Shown here: piece after piece, positions 10,018 to 21,068 of the stretch
Numbering within the stretch: position 1 is the first letter of the stretch
Layout: each line of letters begins with the position of its first letter
Assembly (NCBI GenBank): GCA_028532985.1
Contig: JANCIK010000011.1
Location: 2,604,001-2,668,000 of the forward strand
Direction of reading: 5' to 3'
Origin: Stropharia rugosoannulata
Taxonomy: Eukaryota; Basidiomycota; Agaricomycetes; Agaricales; Strophariaceae
Length of the DNA: 64,000 bases
The notes under the pieces: generated by a model
What the model was told of the DNA's origin: nothing
Seen by the model: only the letters and a program-made list of their open reading frames with translations
The model's database searches: none
Made by a program: the position numbers and the translations under genes

Positions 10018-10637
10018 ATGACGACGTTTATCTTTGACCGGAGGGACATCCTTAACTCGACCATACGCCTCGGACCAAATGTCGTCTTCAGAACCTCCAC
10101 AACGCGAAGCATCATCCACAGGGACGTTACGATTCTGTCAAATAGCCGCGGCCAGCAACTCGGGTCAATTCTTTGGAAGAGGAGGAGGGTTATTCTTTTT
10201 GGCCGTGAGAAAAGCATAAGCGTGATTAAAGCGAAGCGGCCGCACACGTTTTTTGATACGTGAATATTTCTCCTCCGAATTTCAGAGATTGGCATTTGAC
10301 GAATCTTGGACAGTAAAATGGAGCGTATATGGAGGTGGGAGCCAAATGGTCCGCGATACAAGACTATGTACTCTTCCGGCAAATGGACGGTGATTCTGAC
10401 AAGTACACTTGAATTTTAATGCTGTGTACTGATCTATATCTTCCGGTATTTTTCATGCAGGCAAAAGAGCTTGCGACGGGTAGAATCCATGCGGTGTTTA
10501 ATACATACACCGCACATCTGTTTAGAGAGTCAGAGCCGGCATCTGTTACTTTCTCAAACGGCGTCAGGCAATTTGACCAGCTGTTCCTGCTGCTCATTTT
10601 TATGAGAATGGAAACACAGAGGCTAGACTCAGATTAA
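10018..10637 (+). CDS. DUF6593-like protein A, tail lost by premature stop
   Basis: Exons 10018-10259, 10314-10389 and 10461-10637 give 164 residues. The protein begins 'MTTFIFDRRDILNSTIRLGP', continues with a beta-rich domain ('VTILSNSRGQQLGSILW'), then 'RIWRWEPNGPRYK' and 'VTFSNGVRQFDQLFLLLIF'. I recognise the pattern as the DUF6593 family of basidiomycetes; its function is unknown and no catalytic residues are evident. It is a tandem paralogue of 11633-12333. The stop at 10635-10637 interrupts the region equivalent to the Asn/Met-rich tail of gene B. That tail is still readable in frame downstream to a stop at 10713-10715. Loss of the tail is therefore recent. Confidence 0.72.
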
Positions 10638-11316
10638 CGCTCACGCCGCAGAGGTAGGATGAATAATAATAATATGCTCATGATGGGAGCTAATGGAGCT
10701 GGAATGATGAATTAATGTTTTTAATAGTGACAATGGATGCCTTGAATATTTGTTATTAGGTTCAGTATGTCTAGTTATAGCCACGAGATAAATAACACCA
10801 ATATACAGAGGGTTAAACATTAATGTTTGGTTGGGAATGTCATATAAAGCAAATTAAGCCATGAATATTGGCAATTGCTCCGCTTTCATGGAAAGCTTAT
10901 TGCGGATACAATGCTTGTACAGTATAGCATCCCAAATATTTGAAGAATATGAGTCCCAATCAAGGTCTAATGTTAGCCATACTAGTGTGTCCAGTAAAGA
11001 ATCAGCGCTTCAGCCTTAACAGGTATAAAGCCCGCAGTGGTGAGAGACCCTGGCCATTCTTTGTTTTTCCTCGTAGCCATTCAAACTTTCTATGTACAAT
11101 AAAACATGATCTCTCCTCGATCTTTCTTTACAGTCAATAATTACGTGCAATACGCACTTAGTATTTAAGAGAATACTATTTATTTACAGATCGCTGCACG
11201 CAAAATTCTAGTTTCCCGTTGATCAAATACTTAGAGTTTCCCGCTGGCATTTCTGTCTTTCCCAATGCTGTCAGTGGGTTCCTTGAGCCCAACTTAGCCA
11301 CCGTGACATCATGCGT

Positions 11317-11324
11317 TATAAATA
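11317..11324 (+). promoter_or_regulatory. TATA box of DUF6593-like gene B
   Basis: The sequence tataaata lies 316 bp before the ATG at 11633, in a leader shared with gene A and the orphan promoter at 7290-7500. Confidence 0.5.
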
Positions 11325-11632
11325 GCTGTTAACTCTACACTGCACCTGGACTCCTTCTTGTTGTCTTCCTGTTTTCCCACCTTCCTTTTAAATGTGTATC
11401 TCAGTTGAAGTGGCTCTTTGAGTCATTGTTGCTATCTCTCTATTAGGCAGGTTGTATCTCTCATGCAGTGTATACCCGGGGAGATCGGATACTTTGCTCG
11501 CCCGGGCCGTATCACGAGAGGGCTCGGCCTAAGCTCTCCTAAGCTGTACATCTGATATATACAGCCTTATGTGGAGCACTACCATGGATTAGTATCACCT
11601 TGACTCTTAACGCCAACACTAACAGTTCCACA

Positions 11633-12333
11633 ATGACGACGTTTACCTTTGACGAGAAAGACATCCTTAACTCGACCATACGCCTCGGACCGAATGTAGT
11701 CTTCAGCACCTCCACGACGCGAAGCATCATCCATAGGGACGTTACGATTCTGTCAAATAGCCGCGGCGAGCGACTCGGGTCGATTCTTTGGAAGGGTAGG
11801 GGGTTTGTCCTTTTTGGACAGGAGAAAAGTATGGATGTGATTAAAGTGAAGCCGCACACGTTTTTTGATACGTGAATATTTCTCCTCCGAATCTCAGAGA
11901 TTGATTTTGACGTATTTTCTGTTTGGACAGTAACTGGGAGCGTATATGGCAGTGGGAGTCAGATGGTCCGCGTTATGAGACCATGTACTCGACAGGACAA
12001 TGGCAGGTGAGGTTATTATGACTACACGCGACTTTTAATCTTATGTATTGATCTGTGGTCTTTGTCTTTTTTATCTAGGCGAAAGAGCTTTCAACTGGAG
12101 CAATCCATGCGGTGTTTAACACATACCTCGCGCATCTGTTCAAAAGGTCGGAGCCGGCTTCAGTTACCTTCCCCAACGGCGTCAGGGAGTTTGACCAGCT
12201 GTTCCTGCTGCTCATTTTCATGAAAATGGAAACACGCAGACTGGATACTCAGCGCTCACGTCACAACAACAACATGAGTACAAATAACAATATGATTATG
12301 ATGAACTCAGCAGGACAAGGAGCTATGTTTTGA
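11633..12333 (+). CDS. DUF6593-like protein B
   Basis: Exons 11633-11871, 11931-12006 and 12079-12333 give 189 residues, with all junctions GT-AG and in phase. Start 'MTTFTFDEKDILNSTIRLGP'; core 'DVTILSNSRGERLGSILW', 'GFVLFGQEKSMDVIK', 'ERIWQWESDGPRYE'; end 'SVTFPNGVREFDQLFLLLIF'. A low-complexity Asn/Met/Ser tail of about 30 residues follows and ends 'SAGQGAMF'. Function unknown; I assign it to DUF6593 from memory of the family pattern. The exon structure is the same as in copies A and C (middle exon exactly 76 nt in all three). The long open frame on the opposite strand (11539-11859) is a shadow. Confidence 0.75.
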
Positions 12334-12667
12334 AAAGTGCAACGAGGCACTAGCGTGTGCATCTTTAATATTTATTTCATTCAAACAGCTCAGGCTCTTT
12401 CGCGGATAATGTGTTTCCCTCTTACTATGCTTCACGATTTTGTACAATCTTCCTAATATTGAATGAGCGTGAACTATACATATCTATATGCTTTGCTCTT
12501 AGGTGTGCCAGCGCCTTTGAAATGCTATTTATAGAATCACGATTTTTGAAGTAAGTATACGAGCTCAATTGTCAAAGGTGATATGGAATTGTTGGGTTCA
12601 CCAGGCAATGATTACTTTTACAGATATATGTAAGTACCAGGCCATAGCGGTAATGCTCTAATTTCTA

Positions 12668-14104
12668 TTAAAAAATTGCATTTAACATAGTGTGCAGTAT
12701 TACTTCTACACCGCAGTTTCCCCTGTGTTTTACCGAATCAAGTAGCTTATCCAAATGCTGTTGGCCATCCATAGTCCAATCCATTACATCCACCGTCATT
12801 TCAATGGTTCGGCAGCTGACGAGAGAAGTTCCCAGAAGTATGAGCCTTAGAAATTGGCTTAACTCCTCCATCGAAATTTCCATTACATGGTTGAGTTGCA
12901 ATTTACGCAGATTGGGACATAACACCGCTCCATCTTGCTCCGAAAGTAAAGCTTCAGGTAGCCCGCTAGCTAGCACCGAACCACCCATTCTCGGCACTAT
13001 TCGGAGCTCTTCTAATAATGGCAAGTGCTGGATGTATGTAAATATCGTGTTGATTTCGCCCGGATTGCAGCATATTGCTAGTTTTCTGAGGAGCGGGCAC
13101 CGTTCTAGAAAGCCTTCGATACCAGGAAGAATTGTACTTGCGTCGAGTGATTCCAATTGCGGTGCACGTATCAAAGGGATGAGTGACTGCCTGTCCAGCA
13201 TAATGACCGCCGCGTATTTATTACGGACCTTCAGGGACTTCAAGCGTGGAAGTAGAATACTGGTGTCGTCCCCAATGCGAGTGTATGTCCCCATAACGAG
13301 CTCAAGGTCAACCAGCGATATGTTCTGGCGTAAGATTGACGCCAGATATTGTAGACCGGTGTTTTTGTTGAGGCTTTGCGAAACATCCATGAAGAGATGT
13401 GTCAGCCTGGACCAGTCGACATCATAGTCGACGGGATTTGCAAACCCGTCTAAGCTTAGTTTCCTCAAACTAGGTGCCTTCAACATGCAGCTCGAGGCGA
13501 TTCCAGGTTTAGTGACAATGTCACTCGTTATATGCAGAGCTGAAAGCAATGGGTACCGGTCGGCCGCTTTCAAAAAAAACTTTGTTTCGAGGATCGAATA
13601 TTCCATGATCAGAGATACATCCTTCCAACGAGAGGAGTAGCTCCACAGTACTTGAGATAATTTTCGCATTGAGTAAGAGGCGGAGAAATTAACTCGGAAT
13701 GTAAGTGGTTGTACCCCAGATCGGCGAATCCATTCTTCCAGTGCTTCAACCTGCAACTCTTCACTCCGTCTTTCTCGAGTATTGGATGGCCGCAATAAAA
13801 AATGCATCGGTCGATGATAACGATTATGGCTTACGCCAAAAGCGAACCTCGACCAGAGGAACGGGGAAGTTAATGCTATGTGCCTTAAGCCGCTGGATAT
13901 CCGTGTCAACAGGATAGGCGCGGCTGTGTGATCGACGTAAGGCCATTCCAGCTCGTCTACGCATACCTTGAATATCGTCTCGATAATCTCCCTTGGTAGT
14001 CTTTGAATGGGTGCCGGTTCCACAACCATCTGGCTCCTAAATGTCTTGCGAAAGGTCATCCCTGATTTTCCTGTGTCCAATTGGCCGTGAGGGGTCATGA
14101 CCAC
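12668..14104 (-). CDS. F-box/LRR-like protein (paralogue 2)
   Basis: Single exon, 478 residues, intact. The F-box sits at about residues 31-55 ('LPREIIETIFKVCVDELEW'), followed by 'ILLTRISSGLRHIAL', 'LEEWIRRSGVQPLTF', 'SRWKDVSLIMEYSILETKF' and several leucine-rich repeats ('LKAPSLRKLSLDG', 'CPNLRKLQLNH'). The C-terminus has the family motif 'CGVEVILHT'. It probably acts as a substrate adaptor of an SCF ubiquitin ligase; the substrate is unknown. It lies tail-to-tail with DUF6593 gene B. The same arrangement, now collapsed, is seen for paralogue 1 and the orphan promoter. Its 5' flank (14147-14180) resembles that of paralogue 1 (8815-8850). Confidence 0.82.
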   Translation of the reverse strand: MVMTPHGQLDTGKSGMTFRKTFRSQMVVEPAPIQRLPREIIETIFKVCVDELEWPYVDHTAAPILLTRISSGLRHIALTSPFLWSRFAFGVSHNRYHRPMHFLLRPSNTRERRSEELQVEALEEWIRRSGVQPLTFRVNFSASYSMRKLSQVLWSYSSRWKDVSLIMEYSILETKFFLKAADRYPLLSALHITSDIVTKPGIASSCMLKAPSLRKLSLDGFANPVDYDVDWSRLTHLFMDVSQSLNKNTGLQYLASILRQNISLVDLELVMGTYTRIGDDTSILLPRLKSLKVRNKYAAVIMLDRQSLIPLIRAPQLESLDASTILPGIEGFLERCPLLRKLAICCNPGEINTIFTYIQHLPLLEELRIVPRMGGSVLASGLPEALLSEQDGAVLCPNLRKLQLNHVMEISMEELSQFLRLILLGTSLVSCRTIEMTVDVMDWTMDGQQHLDKLLDSVKHRGNCGVEVILHTMLNAIF

Positions 14105-14469
14105 TGCGTCTGGCTCGATAAGATGGAAGAAAAGGATGAAAGGTTCAGAAAGTATATGAACTGTGTGAAAAAATCACCGCGAATTCATCTGGAAGCCGAT
14201 TTGATGCCGATCGAGCGCCTGGTGCATGAAAGTAAGCTTGAAGATTGGGAAGATGCGTACCAAAATGTGTTTGCTTTCCTGGCTGCGCCACGCACTGATG
14301 AAAAAAAGCGGGGGTGTCAATGATATTGGACAGATAAGTAAAATTGGACGGAACCCGCAGGTACATCCTACAACGGAAGTGTTACATTCAATACAAGTAG
14401 AGTACTATGCACAGAGGTAGGGAGATGCAGTGCCATTCTGATCATAAATCTTATTCGTATTGTCGTTAC

Positions 14470-16682
14470 TTAAGCCTCATGCGCATGCTCAGAAGAGTGT
14501 TTCTCATCCACAAAATCAGTTTTTCCCTTTGAGCGCTATGTAGTGAGGCCCCATCAGAAGAATGCGCACGAAAGAACAAAAACAAGTGCCACCCACCTCG
14601 AGCGCCCTCGTCTTTTCGACGACCTCCTCGAGCGTCTTTTTCCCGACGTTTTTGCTGATCTTCCATGCAGTGAAAGTATGACCCTGCTGGAAGATGTCTT
14701 CAACCTCCTCAAGTGAGCGTCCGACTGTCTCGGGGAACATGAAGAACACGTGAAGGAAGGCGGCAAAGTTGAAGGTTCCAAAAATAAAGTATGTCTTCCA
14801 GGCGATGGTATTCAGCCCAGGCGGCACGGCGAACGCGAGGGCGGTGTTGAAGGCCCAGTTAGACGCCTGGTGCCACAGCCATCAGCATGAAACTTCGAAG
14901 CCCGTCACAATACGCTCTCCGACTCACTGTGGCGAGCGATACAGCCTTTCCTCTGATCTTGAGCGAGTACTATATATAACCGATCCATGAAAATGTGATT
15001 AATGAATTAATCACACGGAGGAGGAGAAAGAAGCACATACCAATTCAGCGGGGTATGTCCAGGAGACCGGGCCCATTGTGACCGCAAAGCTGCATACAAA
15101 CAGGTAGGATGCAACGATAACGGCGCGGGTCGCCGCCTGGTTGTTGTCGATGACCCAGACTGCGCTGCCGCCGTCTTGTGCTGCCCAATGCCCGAAGCGG
15201 GCTTGGATGCCGCCGACGAGGAACATCCAGAAGCCCATGAGGAGCGTCCCGACGAGGAGCATCGGGCGCCGGCCCCACTTGTCGATGTAGATGATGGCGG
15301 GGACGGTAAAGGCCACATTCAGTACGTATTGGATTGACTGTTATTTACGTTATTATTCGACATTTGAAGAAGAAAAGAAGTTCACAAACATCGGCAATGA
15401 GATTGCTGCGACGCCCAGTGAGACCCGCACCTTCAAACACGTAGATAATGTAGTACCTGTAAATTACAGCTTAGACTGAGAAGCACGGTGTGAAGGGAGT
15501 CGACTCACATCATGATATTCATACCGCTTAGTTGAGACCACATTTGCAGACTCATCCCCAACATCACACGGCGCGGATTGCCATCTTTCAAGAGGTCAAG
15601 ATACGATTTAGCGCCTTCTGTGCGTTCGAAGTAAACTTGTTGCTTAATCTCCTCGTACTCGAGGACGACAAGGTCGTTCTTCGTGTCGCCTCCACCATGT
15701 AGGTCAGCCAATACTTGAAGAGCCTCCCCTTCGCTAAAACGCTATTATTAATAAAATGAATGTACGGGGAGCATGAACACTGACTATCCGTGATCGAACA
15801 ACCAACGGGGACTCTCCGGGAAGAACATCATACCCGCGCTCAATATTATGGCCGGTATCATCTGGATACCCCACGGGATGCGGAAGGACGCGACGCCATT
15901 GATGTACGAGCACCCGAATTGGACAAAGTACTGCAGTAGAATACCCCAAGTTATGGACCATTGTTGCAAAGAGACCATACGCCCACGGATCGCAGGTGCA
16001 GTGATTTCGGACTGATAGATGGGAACGACAGCACTTGCCAGACCAACGGATAATCCGGAGATGATACGCCCTACGACGAGCATACCGCGATCCTAGGAGA
16101 TCAGTTTTAGTGAGTTACATGATCGTGCTAAGGTGTCGAGGAGATACTTACAACCGATGCACATTGCAAGATAGAGCCGATGACCCAGATCAAACCAGAG
16201 AGAATGATGGTCTTTTTCCTTCCTAGCTTGTCCGCTAGCTGGGTGACAGCAAGTGAGCCAATGAGGGAACCAGCAGGCATGGCAGCGACGATAGCTCCTT
16301 GCGCTGAAGGGTTAGGCTGAGATTATATGTTAATACTATGCCAACTGATTGGTGCAGGCCCACATACGAAGTTGAATGTCTTCAAATACGCCTCATTCTA
16401 CGTGATCCAGTCAACAGAGTTGCTTTGCGGAGAAGATTTGAATTTACGTTCAACACTCCGGACATGGACGAAATGTCCAGCCCAAATAAGCCTCCACCAA
16501 TGCATGCAAAAGACCCTACAATGTACTTGCAACGCGCAGATTAGCCAGGTAACACTCAACGAATCGTCGCGTCTTAACTCACAGGGTTTGCCGCGATCTT
16601 GGCATTATACGTTGTGAACTAGGATACTTTAGCATTGAAGTCTTGATGTAAAATTGAATTTAGAGATTGTACATACCCCCAT
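14470..16682 (-). CDS. MFS sugar porter (hexose transporter family)
   Basis: Twelve exons (high to low): 16677-16682, 16583-16618, 16448-16525, 16368-16397, 16152-16316, 15785-16092, 15509-15733, 15390-15456, 15041-15337, 14928-14969, 14597-14866, 14470-14535; 529 residues. The product is a plasma-membrane sugar/H+ symporter of the 12-helix sugar porter family. Diagnostic motifs are 'YIVGSFACIGGGLFGLDISS' in helix 1, 'DKLGRKKT' after helix 2, 'GRIISGLSVG', 'PESPRWLF' after helix 6, 'DKWGRRPMLL' after helix 8 and 'PETVGRSLEEVEDIF' at the C-terminus. The first exon (M-G only) is inferred from a good donor, gtatgt, and is the weakest part of the model; the 30-nt exon 4 is supported by phase and motif. 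Substrate unknown. Confidence 0.85.
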
Positions 16683-17748
16683 GATGTGGTACTCCACTAT
16701 CCCTTTTCAGAAAAGAAGGAAACGAGAGCAAGACCGTGAATAGCTCGGGTGCGAGCCATTTTATAGCCTTGTTCCGCCTAAGACGCGGCCGTTTGGTGCA
16801 CTAACTTTTCATGGCCATCCCAAGAGGAGATATGGGCGGTCATGGGGCTTGGAACGCATATGTTCACTGACGACAGTGGTGATACAGAAGCCCATTGCTT
16901 CTACCGTTCTAAAAATAAGCGGCGCCCATGGGATGCATAATCGTACCCAGTGGTATATTTGCGCAGTGTACTTTAAATCATTCCAAGATCTTGGAGCCGT
17001 TCAATTTGAATGGGATCCGCTACCTAGCTCAGACCGTAACTGGTGCAACCGGAGAAGGTTCGGGAGTTTGGGGCTTTCGCGGTCCTGCCTTTCTTTTTTT
17101 CTTTAGCCTATTGCCAATTGAAGAAGTACATTGGAGTAGATCCCTGGAGGATGACGAAAATAGAGTGAAATAAATGTTATGCTGTGGGGAGATCATGAGT
17201 TGCATACAAGCTAGCCATTGTGCTAGAAATGAATGCAATGTGATGGTACGAGGATGAGTGTCGTCTGGATTGGATAAGTCCCACAGTCTGGCACGTGTCT
17301 TTTCCCCGGCACGCACAGCCGGGAAAGTAGTCATTTTCACCCTTTACCTTGCCTTTACCGTCAAGAGTTTCGACAATTCCTGACATGTTCGTTGACATAT
17401 TGTCCAATTGGCGTCAATTGATAGCAGAGAAACTGTAGTCTCTTTCTTATACGTACTCTGCTGGTAGCTGCTTCTATGTCGCCCAATACGCACGAAATAT
17501 CACAGACAGATTGCTCAATTCACATAAGAATCACGAATGTCTGGAGACACCTGTCTGTATTGTGCTTCTACCCCCGAAAGGCACCGCTCACGAGATAAAA
17601 AGAAGGTCAGTACCCGCTCAGAGTCTGCGGGCCAAAAATCTGTTGACTCTCCTTCATCAAACGGTCACCAGGTCATATAAAACCCCATTCCCTTTTCACT
17701 TCAAAATAAACTTACATATTTCGTTTCCGTGGAATAGATCTTACTTGA
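16683..17748. promoter_or_regulatory. divergent intergenic region between the two transporters
   Basis: This 1.07 kb lies between divergently transcribed sugar and peptide transporter genes and must hold both promoters. Frames on both strands around 16849-17340 have no recognisable motif. No repeat was seen. Confidence 0.4.
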
Positions 17749-20258
17749 ATGATGGCTGCAGTTGAGGATCTTGCAATTCACAAGGAGAAGGATGATCACT
17801 CGGAGAAGAGCCCTTCAGTTTCGATCGATAAGCGTCTGGACGACGACGAAAGTGTGGAATATCCGGACGAAAGTGACACGTTGAATCTGCGGCGAGTAGC
17901 AGATGCTATACCTTGGGGTGCTTACCGTATGTCATCTCCAAGCCAGCTCCACCTCGCTCTTTGATGAAATAGCTGATATCTACGGTTGTTTAGTCATTGC
18001 CTTAGTGGAACTTGCCGAACGCTTTTCAGTAAGTACGTGGTATTATGATCTTTTAAATCTATCTGATGTAGTTGGGTAGTTCTACGGGTGCAATATCGTC
18101 TTTGTGAGCAGTCTTGTCTCTTCCTGACGGGGACGATCATTTGATTGCTGTCGTCTTTTCGACGCGCGTAGACCAACTTTATCCAGAGACCACTGCCCCA
18201 TGGATCACGCACTGGTGCGGGGGGTCTTCACGGACAAGCGGGTGCTTTGGGAAAGGGCCAGCGAGTAGCGACAGCTCTGACAACGTTCTATCAATTTTGG
18301 TGGGAATTTCCTTGCCCAACGGACTGTGCACGCGTAGCTTATCTTTACCAGGTGCTATGTGACGCCACTTCTGGGCGCCTATATTGCAGATACGAGGTGG
18401 GGCCGATACAAGACTGTCTGTGTGGCGGTCGGGATAGCGCTCCTTGGCCATATCATTCTCATTATTGCCGGACTTCCCGCTCTCATAGATGACGGCAGAT
18501 CTCTTGCCCCGTTTATTATAGCTTTGATAATCATGGGTCTTGGTCAGTTAATTTCACGAGTCGTGTGCAGTAGAACCTGATATCCTCATTTTGTAGGTAC
18601 TGGTCTCTTCAAGGCAAATATATCACCACTTGTAGCAGAGCAATACACCCAAAGAAAGCCGTTCATTGCAATAACAAAAAACGGAGAACGTGTTATAGTG
18701 GACCCCGCAGTTACACTGACCAGAATATATTTGGTAACATCTGTGCATTGCACATAAGAGATGCATACTAAATAATCTCTGATCTGTGTAGTACTTCTAC
18801 CTTTTTATCAATGTGGGAGCTCTGACCGGAAAAATCTCAATGTCGTACGCAGAGAAGGTAAGTAGTTCTGCCAATATCAACACTAAATTTTAGTGGCGTT
18901 CTAATACATGATACCCCAGTTTGTCGGATTCTACCTATCATTTACACTTCCGACCGTAGTGTTTCTGCTCTGCCCTATTGTGCTGTTCATGGGGCGCAAT
19001 CGATATCATAAATCGCCACCCACCGGGTCAGTGTTGACCCAAGCATTCAGGCTTTGGCGCTTCGCTGCGAACGGAAAATGGAGTCTCAACCCCTTCAAGA
19101 CCTATTCAAACTTCACTGCAGATGGCTTCTGGGAGAACGCGAAGCCCAGTAAACTGGCGCCTCATGCTAAGCCGAAGTGGATGACGTTCGACGACCAGTG
19201 GGTTGATGAAGTTCAGCGCGGTCTCAAGGCGTGTTCTGTTTTCTGCTGGTACCCCATTTACTGTTCGCATAAAAAATTAATGCCGCGAATGAGAGCCAGC
19301 TAATGCTTGTCTAATCCAGGGCTCACCTATAATCAACTCAATAATAACCTTGTGTCTCAAGCCGCGGAGATGTCCACTCACGGAGTGCCCAATGACGTTC
19401 TGTCGAATTTGGACCCTATAACATTAATCATTCTAATCCCGTTGTTTGACATACTGGTACGTGTATTTTATCTATATGCACCCTCAAAAGCCCTAACAGG
19501 ATCAAATCGCCTTGGTCATTCAGTTTTATCCGGCATTGCGCCGCCTCGGGTTTAAATTTAGCTCTTTAAAGAAGATTACAGCCGGTTTCATGATGGGCGC
19601 CTGTGCCATGGTCTGGGCAAGCGGTAGGAAATTTTACATGTCATGGAGTTGTCAATGTCAGTGCTCAATTATTCGGGCCGGTAGTCGTACAGCATTGGAT
19701 CTACAAGGCGAGTAGTACGCAAACTTACACAATATTTCTCAGATGCTGAACCGCGATTCTAGACGAGCCCTTGTGGCACTCATGCAGCTGACTGCGAACC
19801 ACCCAATGTATCACCTCTCAATGTATGGATTCAAGCAGGCTCGTAAGTGCAATTTTAAATCGCATAACAGTAGCAAAAAAAACTCATGGTTCCTAGTTAC
19901 ATCCTCATCGCTATTAGTGAGATATTCGCTTCGATTACTGGGCTGGAGTACGCTTTTATCAAGGCACCCAAGAACATGCGGTCGTTAGTGATGTCCGCAT
20001 TCTTCTTCATGTCGGCTATTTCAGCTGCCCTTGGGGAGGCCTTTGTCTGTAAGTTATCTACACATTCATATGCTATGCAATTACGCATGTGCACCTGCTA
20101 CGACTTACCGTGCTTTTCTATTAGCTTTATCCGGTGATCCGCTGCTGGTATGGAATTATGGAGTTATGGGTGTGCTTGCCTTCTGTGTTGGATGGATATT
20201 TTGGTGGTCTGTCAGAGATTTGGACAGGTACGAGTGCGGCATGCTAGAAGACGCATGA
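17749..20258 (+). CDS. PTR2: PTR2-type proton-coupled oligopeptide transporter (POT family)
   Basis: Fourteen exons: 17749-17926, 17994-18028, 18080-18103, 18172-18299, 18352-18542, 18597-18733, 18792-18857, 18920-19262, 19320-19456, 19524-19623, 19685-19707, 19763-19842, 19897-20048, 20125-20258; 575 residues. It imports di- and tripeptides with protons at the plasma membrane. Motifs: 'VELAERFSFYGCNIVFTNFI' at helix 1, 'LLGAYIADTRWGRYKT', the family signature 'YFYLFINVGAL', and 'AISEIFASITGLEYAFIKAP' late in the protein. Exons of 24 and 23 nt occur. The intron after 19707 begins GC instead of GT (aag|gcgagt); with it the protein reads 'HWIYKTSPCGTHAADCEPPN', the expected family sequence. No GT alternative keeps the phase. 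Confidence 0.88.
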
Positions 20259-21068
20259 TTGCTCGCTTCACGATTTATGCACATATTCCCAGCGGTATAT
20301 GAGCAAAGGTTTACATATATGTACAACACACTTGGCAAGCATTCGCCCGATGTTTTACAAGTACAGGTCCTGCCGTTAATATGTTATCAGTATGTGGGAT
20401 GACAGCCGTTCGGTCGACGGTAAAGCCTATAAGCCGAAAAAGATTACTTCACAATAATACATGCATGGCTGTGCAAGGCTATCCTTGGGTCTCCAGTAAT
20501 TTTAACCCGGTCTACGCGCTTCACGCGTCGGGAGAACTGGTTTTGATTTTCACTCTCTCGTTGTACCTTCCCTACGGCAGTCCCATCCTTTTAGGGAAGA
20601 GCGTATTTAGGTTGTAATTGATATGTGATGTGGTTGATGCCGCAACTCCAGCAGTGGATTCGCATCACTCACACTAAATAGTACTTAGCAGCCTTTGCCA
20701 GCTGGAAATAGATGCAATGATGTCTGCATCCAAGTAATCTGCAACTCATCGGCTCATAAAAATAGGCTTAGACTACATAAGTTAAACGGTGATTCGCGCG
20801 TCGGAGCGTGCATCGTCCGAAATTGAGCGGGACAGGTCCCCGGGTCTCCGGGCCTCTTTGTGAGAACTCAATCTATTCAAGTCCGCATGCGCAGATCACT
20901 GGCTATGCTACAGATCTGAGCCATAAAAAAGTCTGAACGTAGTATAAAAGGCGTTGGCAATACCCTTCCAAGAATCACAATCGAGGCAGCAGCAGTCTGA
21001 GCCCAACTAGCCCAACTAGCCCAACTAACACTACGACTCCTATCGTCACCACCACCTTCCATCGAACT
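20259..21068. other. intergenic region upstream of terpene synthase
   Basis: No gene is recognised. Near its end, 21001-21027 holds three head-to-tail copies of gcccaacta in what is probably the 5' leader of the terpene synthase gene. A possible TATA-like tataaaa lies near 20942. Confidence 0.4.
21001..21027 (+). repeat. short tandem repeat, three 9-bp units
   Basis: Three perfect copies of gcccaacta lie 42 bp before the terpene synthase ATG, inside the presumed leader. The number of units may vary between strains. Confidence 0.7.

Noticed and set aside
9927..10382. 151-codon minus-strand frame over DUF6593 gene A, with equivalents opposite copies B and C
   Set aside because: It is antisense to the conserved three-exon DUF6593 genes. 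Similarity between the shadows follows from similarity of the sense strand, and there is no family motif or splice support.
17029..17340. Minus-strand frame between the two transporters
   Set aside because: It has no motif and lies in a divergent promoter region; not supported as a gene.
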